DNA of 64,000 bases from Eudorina sp. 2006-703-Eu-15 (Eukaryota; Chlorophyta; Chlorophyceae; Chlamydomonadales; Volvocaceae). Below are positions 55,830-64,000 of the stretch, piece after piece. The position numbers were made by a program, and so were the translations under genes. Within the stretch, counting starts at the first letter, position 1; every line of letters starts with the position of its first letter. Under the pieces are notes generated by a model, which made no database searches, was not told where the DNA came from, and worked only from the letters and a program-made list of their open reading frames with translations. The stretch covers positions 1-64,000 of the forward strand of contig BDSI01000208.1 of the NCBI GenBank assembly GCA_003117195.1, in the 5' to 3' direction.

Positions 55830-58296
55830 AGCGCACAGCGGCAGGCACGTACTGCTACAGTGGCGGCGGCAGCAGCGGCGACAGCAGCAGCGGCGGTTGC
55901 AGTAGCAGAAGCAGCTACAGCGGAGGGGATGGCCGACACTGCCGTGGCTGGCGCATACAGCCGCCTCCAAAGGGACGGCTGTGGCGGAGGGCTGTGGCGG
56001 AGGGCTGCGCTGCCGTTGAGCTGAAAGATTCGGACATCCGGTGGCGGCGAGACAACTGAGCGGGACAGACCCATCGGAACGGTCGTTGTGAACGGTGGCA
56101 ACGACCCGCCTGCGCTGTAGCACTCAGCAGCTTGACCAGAGGATCAGTCATCACCGCAGCGGCGTGTTTCTCCTGCGGGACCAACGGCTGCGGGTTACAA
56201 CGCCCCGGGGGCGTCTCAGGGGCTCCTGCGCACGCTGGTCTTGAGCATGGTGCTGCGGAAGCGAGGTTCGGGGCTGCCGAGCTGTGTTCAGTGGCCGGGT
56301 TAACCGCTGGAGCGAAAATGGGCGAGGATAGGTAACCGGCTGTGTCCCGTCACTGGCATCGCTGGAGGCCGGCGCGGCAGGGCCAGGCCGGTTTTCCTGA
56401 TCCAGTCTTGGCCGGCCTCGGCAGGTTGCATGCTACCCTCCCCCCGCATTCGGACCAATGAGGGCCGCGCGGGCGCGGGGTACCCGAGTGCTGCGGTTGA
56501 GCCAGTCACGCGGACATGTGCGGTTCGGCCCTGAGCAGGGGGAGGGCATCCATCTAGGGACCGGGGTCGAGGGAACGTGAGGCGTGGACTTGCGCGCGCG
56601 CTGGCTCCATCTTGCGAGATAGGCGTGAGCCGACCTCCTGAAATGCCAGCTGTTCAGGCTCGGCATCATAAGTCCACAGCCTGCGAGGACAGGGAGGGGC
56701 TCGCCGTTGTTGGGGAATGTGAGGGTTGCACCGAGTACCCGACTCGGAACGGGCGATGTGTGCGAGCGTGTCTAGTTTTGTAAGCGCTAGGACGTCTGTA
56801 GATCGTGCGGAGGCGTGTGGCGCATGGCGCCGTGCGGACTAGGCGTGTACAGGCGGAGCTCGAGGGGCAGCACCTGAACTCTTGGAGTGGAGAGAAGTGC
56901 TGGCTATGGGTTGCGGGTGTCGGGAGTGCCTTGTAAGGTGACTGTTGCGGTTCGTACGTACAGTCTGGTGCTGTGAGCGCCGTTCGACGATCGGCTGATG
57001 ACCACCAGTCACCACGGTTCGCAAAACAACATTGGTGATGTGATGTACTTCACCCCCTGGTACAAGCGTGGACGACGTCCAGCTCACCTGATTTGCAAGT
57101 GGCTGGGTAAATGTCCTAGGGCTGCGGCACCAAATGGCTCAGCGTTGAGAACTGCTTGTGTATGTGCCAGCGTGTCGAAACATTTCAAAACGGTCGGTCA
57201 CGACCAGCAGCGGTTCTTCTGTAGCAGGACGCATCGACCAAAGTCCCTTGTTGTACGGACAAAACTGCGGTGACTGTCAGGATGAGCTCAAGCGCATTTG
57301 ACAGTTATCTCGCGATCTAATGGCAGTTGCCAATCATAAGCCGATGATTCCTAAACAAGCCTTGGCAACCAGTTTTGGGGGACATAAGTGAAGGTCAAGG
57401 ATTATGGTGCGGACGTGGGATGCGAGAGCCGGAGGGACAAAGGATCGGAGACGTCATCAGTACCGTTCAATGCACCGCACTGCATGCGTGTGAGTGCATG
57501 TCCAACACCTTTGGGCACGCGATCAAGGAAACTTCCCACGGCTCCTCTTTTGCCGTGGCTATATGCCCGAGGGCACGGTGCCGAACACATGCTCACACAG
57601 GCACATCACCCAGGTAGATGCGTACCAGCACATCGCCTGGCCAGCAGCGCTGGCACCACTGGTGGAAGGAGCCCCAACTGGAAGCGATTCACAAGAATCA
57701 GCTTCCGAAGTATCCGGCGAATGAAGCATTTTGGCTGAGCCCCAATCAGTGACCATTGTCCAAAGCAATCGATGAATGCCTTGTCTTTACAAAGCCGCCG
57801 TTGGGACATAAGGGCTTCCTCCTTAGTGGGTAGTGGCAGCCGTGGTTACGACTGCTAGCTTGCAGAAGTCATACTGGCCGTTTTCAGATCAGTCAGCCGC
57901 ATGTCCGCTTGCCCACAGGGACGCACAGCAATCCCTCCCACCACACATTCCGCACATCATTGCCGCACAGGGTCACACCACCCGCAACACGTTTTGCACC
58001 ACCCGCAACACGTTTCGCACGTCACTGCAGACACATTACAGACGCGTCCTGCGGAAAAAACTTGTTATGCCTGTTTCAGTTTCGCAGCACGCCGTAGTTT
58101 CACAGGCACCACACTGCTCATCATCTGCAATGTAGATTATGGCCACCTCTCTCTAATACCCTTCACTTCACTCTCAACCACTCACAACCTACCCACCTAC
58201 ACCCCGAAGTCTCACTGAGCCTACCCGCTACACCCCGCACTCTACCAATGCAGCAACTATGTACCTCTCTTGAACCCCCTTAACTCTCCGCCCACA
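55830..58296. other. Intergenic region between convergent mTERF and IleRS genes
   Basis: No supported gene. 55850-55930 is a (GGCAGC)-like low-complexity stretch just after the mTERF stop, so probably 3' UTR. TGTAA at 56779-56783 could be its poly(A) signal but is 950 bases away. 57980-58020 holds two copies of a CACCCGCAACACGTTT-type direct repeat. The right end is the IleRS 3' UTR. Confidence 0.5.
58036..58040 (-). terminator. TGTAA poly(A) signal (minus strand) for IleRS
   Basis: TTACA on the plus strand, so TGTAA in the direction of transcription, 257 bases after the IleRS stop. A second one lies at 57787-57791. Confidence 0.5.
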
Positions 58297-61200
58297 TCAA
58301 GACCTCGCCGCCGTCGCCGCGGCCGCAGAGGCGGAAAAGAAGAGCTCCTTTCCGACCGTCAAAGTCACCGTCGAGCCGTTAACCCGCACCGTCACCTTGC
58401 CCCCCGCGTCCGCCGCCTCCAACTGCAGCTTTGCCAAGTCTCGTGACGCCAGCACCACAGACACAGCTTCCGCCAGCTCCTCCGACCCGCAGCAGGCCGT
58501 CAGCAGCGCCTCCTTGGGCATCGTCGCGGCCGGCGTCGCGAGGATCGCCGTGAACGACAGCGCCGCGGCGCCGCCTGGCGCCGCCGCACCGTCTTCCCCG
58601 GACGACGCAGACGCGGTGCCGATGGTGGTCCGCTCCGCGGCGATGACGACGCCCGAGGCGGAGCGGGCGGAGGCAGACAGGACGTTGACGCCCAGCGACT
58701 CCCGCAGGTACTCGGCGTGGGAGCCCACCAGGGAGGCCAGCGCAGTTGCGGCCTCCGGGGCGGGGTCGTAGAAGACGTCCACTTTGTCCGTGGGCACCAG
58801 CCCCGCCGTCTTGCGCAGCTTCTGGAACCTGGTAATAAAAGGATGCACGGGCAGTGTGCTTTGCTAAGCCACGGGCTCCCAGGTGCACGAATCCATGCTC
58901 CAGACAACGCTGCGGCTTTCGGCCCGCATGGCTGCTCGCGCGGGTTGAATTTTGATCACTGGTCGTTACCCGCAAGGCCGCGACATGCACTGACAGACTG
59001 ACAGACCCACGCACCTGTTGACCATCTCGCGGGCCAGCCCCGCCGCCACCAGGCTCTCGTCCACTCGGAGGTCCAGCACCACGAGCACTTCGCCGTCTCC
59101 GTTGGCGTCCACGTCATCGGGCGAGACGCCCTCGGGGACACGGAAGTCGCGGAGGACCTGTGGTGTGGAGACGATGTAGCGGTTAGAGCAATTACGCGAA
59201 GGAGAGGCAATTACAGATGTGCCGTGGGCACTGGAGGACATGTGGCATAGTTTCCACTGGTCATCTGCTACGCGGCAGGGTTGATGTTACCATTACATAG
59301 ATTAGAATGTCTCCCCGATCTGCATGCCATCGGGTGTAGGCATTTAAACCAGCTGCATGTCACTCGAGAGGTCAGTAGCTGCCTGAAGAATGGGTCGCAC
59401 CTTGATCTCGCCGGCCTCAAGGACGTGGCCCGCCAGCTCAATGGACCCGCTCTTCTCGTACGCCAGGATCTGATCCGCCGTGAGGTCCTTGATGGCGTTG
59501 GCCACCGCCGCCATCGACTTGCCCAGGCGCTTGCCGAGCACCTGAAGAGGAAGGGCAAGGGGACGCGGACAGCTATAAAAAACATCCGCTCAAGCGTCAA
59601 ACGCCCATGCAGCCGCAGTTGCCCCAAGGCATGAAATGTTGCCCACGTAGCACCCCATCCACCCGACCAGCAAATCCAACCCACCTGCCAGTCCGGCTGC
59701 GCCCTCAACGACGCGTACTTGAGCGGGTCAGAGCAGACCTCCAACGACCGCACGTTGAGCTCGCTCTCCACGTACTCGCGCAGCTCACCTGGCCACATAG
59801 CGAGGCACAAACACACGGTCAATGTCATATAAAAATGTTGTAAAAAAAACAGAGACGACTCCAAAGAGCCACTTCAGGAATCTAGGACAACCCAGGATGC
59901 AGGGTCAAGACCACCGAAGAAGCAGCTCTTGGCGTTCGCAGAGTCCTTTTCCCTTCGCATCGAGCCGCGGAAGACCCCAAAGCCCGCAGAACCCTTGCAT
60001 ACACATGGACACACACATACACAGGCACGCACCCTGGATGTCGTCCAGGAAGTCCGTGTCCGAGTGCACCACCACCAGCTTGGTGAGCGGGTTCTTCAGC
60101 GGCTTGTTGCGCCGCTCGCGGATGGTGCGACCCAGCTCGATGACGCGCTGCACAGGCATAGGGGGTTGGGCGACCAGAGTTGACATACAGATTAGACAAA
60201 TGACATACATAGAAGTCGAATGACATACAAGACCGAGTCGACCTAAGGCAACATGCACGGCACAAAAGCGACTGCTGGGGAAGGGGCGATAGAGGGGCCC
60301 AACTCATGTATGATTGTAACATGAAGCCCTGCAGACACGCGCACAGTGGACACACTTGGTACGCCAGCACCGTTCAGCAGCCCCCCCCCGCAGCTAGCAA
60401 ACGTTGCGAGCCAACGTACACACGTACGGTATTTCACGAGCTGTTCTCAGCCTACCAACCAAAGCACCACACCCGAACTCCTATCCACCCACCTGCATGC
60501 GGTCCACAGACAGCTGGATGCGCTCATCGCCCTCTTGCGACTCGCGCGCCGACGGGAAGTCGCACCAGTGCACGCTCGCGGGCGCCTCCTCGGCCGGCAG
60601 GGCGCCCCGCAGGTTCTGGTACATCGACTCCGACATGAAGGGCGTGAAGGGCGCCATCACCTGCCAATACACAACCCGCGGGGCGCACGGGGAGGATATT
60701 ACCGGGTGGATAGGACTACACGTACTTATGTACGTTGTATATGAGGAAAAGCACGGGTACCTGGACGGTGCTCCCCCGATATAAGTTGGCCATTCAAGGC
60801 CGCGAATTTCTAAGAGTGACTGAAGGGCAACCCAATTATATTCATAATATTGGCTATTCAATGGCTGTCTTGGGCGGTAAACCGCCTATGGCTTGGGGGC
60901 ATCAACCCTCGTCCGACAACGGGCCCCCCGAACGAGCACCGGAACAATTCTGTTTCGAGTGTAGGTTCATGAAGCAGTCTGATTTATACCAACCATGACT
61001 GACTCACCCCTCTCCCGCCCTGTCAGACAACGGTGTTTATGACAAAAGGTTTTACTAGCATGTTTTAAGAGCATGGGCCATCTCACCTTGCACACGTCCA
61101 GCAGGACGTTGAAGAGGCACGACAGCGCCGTGTTCGTGTCCTCCACGCCCTTGGCGCCCTTGAGCCGCTTGCGGTTGTAGCGCACGTACACGTTCGTCAG

Positions 61201-64000
61201 GCTCTCGATGAACTTGACCTGCAGGTGTCAAAACACATACCCGGTACACACGGCCCCGCCGACGGCCTGTCAGAAGAAGCGGGGCGAATCCATACAAGAC
61301 CGAGACCCAAATCCTCATCGTCGCGCACGCGTTGCCCCACGTACACAGTCGCCCCTCCAAAACAAACCCGGGCACCGAAATTTGGACAGCTCTAGACTTG
61401 CATGTAAGCACATGTCCTGTCCGGCTGGTACCAAGCCCGCCGGCTGCAGACAGCCAACAGCAATTATGTACGTACCAGGAACGGAACCACGGTGTAGAGC
61501 CGGTAGGCACCCATCTCCTGGGCCACGTAGGCGGTCAGCGAGCGGGAGGCGGCGCAGATCCAGCGGTCCAACACATTGGTGGGGCGCAGCGTGGCTTGCG
61601 GGATGGGGCTGAACCTGGCGCCTGTCTCCAGCTCCAGGCGCAGGATGTTCTGTGGGGTGGGCGGGTAGGTTTGGGTGAGGGTTTGAAGTTGAGGATCGAA
61701 TGTAGTTGAGGAACGAACGTAATGGTAGGTGAGATAAATTAGTTAGGATCGAAGGTGAAGGGATGTGGTGCCATGAGGAATGGGTACACCAAGGATTCGA
61801 CATGACAAGACAGCACAATGGACAGCAAAATGTGATGGTGTTATTTAATAGACGCTCTGTCTGACGCCACACCTGCACCAGGAAGCGGTAGGCGTTGTAC
61901 CAGGGCAGGAAGACGTCCTTCACAACGCCGAACACGCCCTCCTCCTTGAACCGTAGCGTCTCTGCGCAAGACACGTGGGAAGTCAGGTGATGCCGGAGTC
62001 GTTGTCAACAACATTCCTCTCGACGTGTCAGCTCTCAACAATGTCTCACTCCCACACAACACCCAGAACGGCGAATCTGCACACGGCCCAATCCGAGACT
62101 CACCCGCACGCACCACTGGCGAGTTGATCAGGTACAACCGAAGCGCGTCAGCGCCATACTTGTCAATCACCTCGTTCGGGTCCTGCGGATATATGGGCAA
62201 CGCATTAGTTATATGGCCTCGTCAGCACCAGCCGCGTTGCTCTTTAATCACTAATGCATGCACGGGTCATGCCGTTTCCTCATTGTCGCTAGGCACGGTC
62301 AACGTCTTAAATGAGTGCGCCTTTGCAGCCTAACATGCCTTAGCTTAGTGAATCCAACAGTAGTTGCGGCGGGAGGAAAGATGTCGCAGAACAGAGAATG
62401 TGAAATGTCGGGGCACAAGGAGGCCGTGGCGGGACGGGACACCGAAAAGCACCACGGTACTATGAGGCCTCGGAGCATGCTCTTGATGTGGCGGGGCCTT
62501 AAGGCGCCGGAAGGGGAGGACCCGGGAGAACCCCGGGCCACTGGCAGCGACACGGACAAGGCACGCCGGGCCCTTACGCCCCGACGCGCGAGGGGACGGC
62601 AGATGTGCAACGCCTGAATGCGCACCGGGACCCCTTCGCAGAAGGAGGCCCCAGCTTAACGCGCAACGGACGTGTGACGCACACCCGGAAATTCCCAGTC
62701 GGTCGCCGGCTCGGATTGGTACCCGGCGGCCAGTCGCTGCCCCCAACAAGCCGGCAGCCCCGCCATGTGTGTTTAAATGAACTCGCCCGTGTGTGTTTAG
62801 GATAACACATCACGTGTTCTTACGTGCGTGAGTGGATGCGTGGGTGGATGCGTGGGTGCGCGAGGGTGCGCGTGGGTGTGCGCTCTTGCAGCACAGTTGC
62901 TATGTGCCCTAATTCGGGCGAGGTCGGGGGCAGCAGTCAGTCACTGCAGGCCTGACCGGGTAGTTCTTGAGGCGCTTGCTCATCTTCTTGCCGTCAGCCG
63001 CCAGCACCAGGCCGTTGCAGACCAGGTGCTTGAAGGCGGGCTTATCGAACAGCGCCGTCGACAAGACCATGAGCGTGTAGAACCAGCCACGAGTCTGATC
63101 CAGGCCCTCTGCGCGGTTGGTCATAATCCATTAGCGTCATTCCATGGAATTTAGAACTGGATAACTGAAATGAGTACAGTTAGAATATAACATTTCTGTT
63201 GGTACGGAGCACGGTAGTCGTGGTCTGCAGAATATTCCATCACGCGGGTAGTAACTCAAGGCACCACAAGGTGCGCTATCGTTGTCAAGAAGCACCGAAG
63301 GTCCATGTTCTTAAATCTGCCGTATGCAATGCCCGTTAAATCTGGCGCCAACCCTTCCTCCATACCTACCCGCCACAAAGTCCGCGGGGAAGTTGGCCTC
63401 GAAAAGCTCCTTGTTCTCAAACGGGTAATGCAACTGGCCGTACGGCATAGAGCCGCTCTCGAACCAGCAGTCAAACACGTCATCCACGCGGCGCAGGGGC
63501 GGCTGACCCGGTCGCTTCGAGGGGATCGTCAGGTGGTCGATGAAGTGGCGGTGAAGGTCCGTCACCTGGGGACAACGACAAGGTTCATTTCATCAAGCAT
63601 GAAGCTAAACAGCAGAACTAACGAAGCGCCCTGAAAGACAAAGTCTTCTGAAGGCTACGAGTGACGCACACGGCTCACGGCTACTGCATCGCGAGCAGGT
63701 AGCGATGGATGCATGGATGCATGTTGTGCATCCCATGCCAGCTCAAGGCCGGCAAATCCAAACCACTGACAAGGCCCCTGCAAACCAGATCCATCCACCC
63801 CCGCTCCGGGCGCCCCCACCTTCTCGCCCGTGAGCTGCTCCAGCTGCTCCTTGGAGCCGATGCACACAAGCTCCTCTCCGTCCTCGCTGGCCCAGATGGG
63901 GATGGGGGTGCCCCAGAAGCGGCTGCGACTGACCGCCCAGTCGTGCGCGTTCTCCAGCCAGTTGTGGAAGCGCTTCTCCTTCACGTAGGCGGGGACCCAG
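58297..64000 (-). CDS. Isoleucyl-tRNA synthetase, cytosolic eukaryotic type (5' partial)
   Basis: Thirteen phase-consistent exons: 64000-63820 (partial), 63565-63370, 63108-62957, 62182-62104, 61961-61873, 61649-61476, 61218-61087, 60660-60493, 60147-60033, 59788-59685, 59541-59401, 59157-59015 and 58828-58297. They give about 735 C-terminal residues of a protein usually near 1,100-1,200. The enzyme charges tRNA-Ile with isoleucine using ATP. Landmarks: [13 protein letters not shown] and [27 protein letters not shown]; the class I signature loop [31 protein letters not shown]; the anticodon-binding region ([41 protein letters not shown]); and a long C-terminal extension ending in an Ala/Ser-rich tail. 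The [12 protein letters not shown] form and the extension point to the cytosolic rather than bacterial-type organellar enzyme. The HIGH motif and editing domain lie right of the window. Intron 62183-62956 holds GC-rich repeat DNA. Confidence 0.93.
62464..62810. repeat. GC-rich insert-like sequence in IleRS intron
   Basis: Within intron 62183-62956, this block differs in composition from the AT-richer flanking intron DNA. It ends with two GTGTGTTTA motifs (CATGTGTGTTTAAATGAAC, CCGTGTGTGTTTAGGATAAC) resembling the dispersed intronic repeat family. It keeps partly open frames but no recognisable protein. It is probably a degenerate element inserted into the intron. Confidence 0.4.

Overview
The window is nuclear DNA of a green alga, most likely a volvocine or other Chlamydomonas-type chlorophyte. 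The evidence is intron-dense genes with GT/AG introns of a few hundred bases, GC-rich third positions in coding exons, alanine/glycine/proline runs, TGTAA poly(A) signals, abundant (CA)n and other microsatellites, and secreted SRCR-domain proteins with proline-rich linkers. Gene models were built by hand from exon reading frames plus splice phase. Where every junction kept phase, the model is stated as firm.

Layout, left to right. 1-340 is a (CCAT)n tract. 361-4391 (+) holds the C-terminal part of a TKL-type protein kinase with three apparent 1-base deletions. 4392-10399 is repeat-rich intergenic DNA. 10400-15056 (-) is a rhomboid protease with eight exons. 16922-19141 (-) is an unrecognised small protein with an organelle-like N-terminus. 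20229-25628 (+) is a large low-complexity protein of unknown function, probably organelle-targeted, divergent from the previous gene. 27153-30428 (-) is a PUB-domain protein. 32645-35990 (+) and 39382-44826 (+) are tandem paralogous genes for secreted SRCR-like proteins. 47000-47869 (+) is an intronless 289-residue ORF. 50490-54082 (-) is COP9 signalosome subunit 7. 54533-55829 (+) is a small mTERF protein, head-to-head with CSN7. 58297-64000 (-) is cytosolic-type isoleucyl-tRNA synthetase, its N-terminal part lying beyond the right edge.

The genes do not form one pathway. They are ordinary eukaryotic housekeeping genes (translation, ubiquitin/cullin control, membrane proteolysis, organelle gene expression) interleaved with a lineage-specific extracellular-protein pair. 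The most unusual content is non-genic. At least two short repeat families recur inside introns of unrelated genes, one of them sitting just upstream of 3' splice sites. Two further dispersed families, one SINE/MITE-like and one concentrated around the SRCR cluster, also recur. There is a near-perfect hairpin at 48112-48176. No CRISPR, rRNA or convincing tRNA gene was seen.
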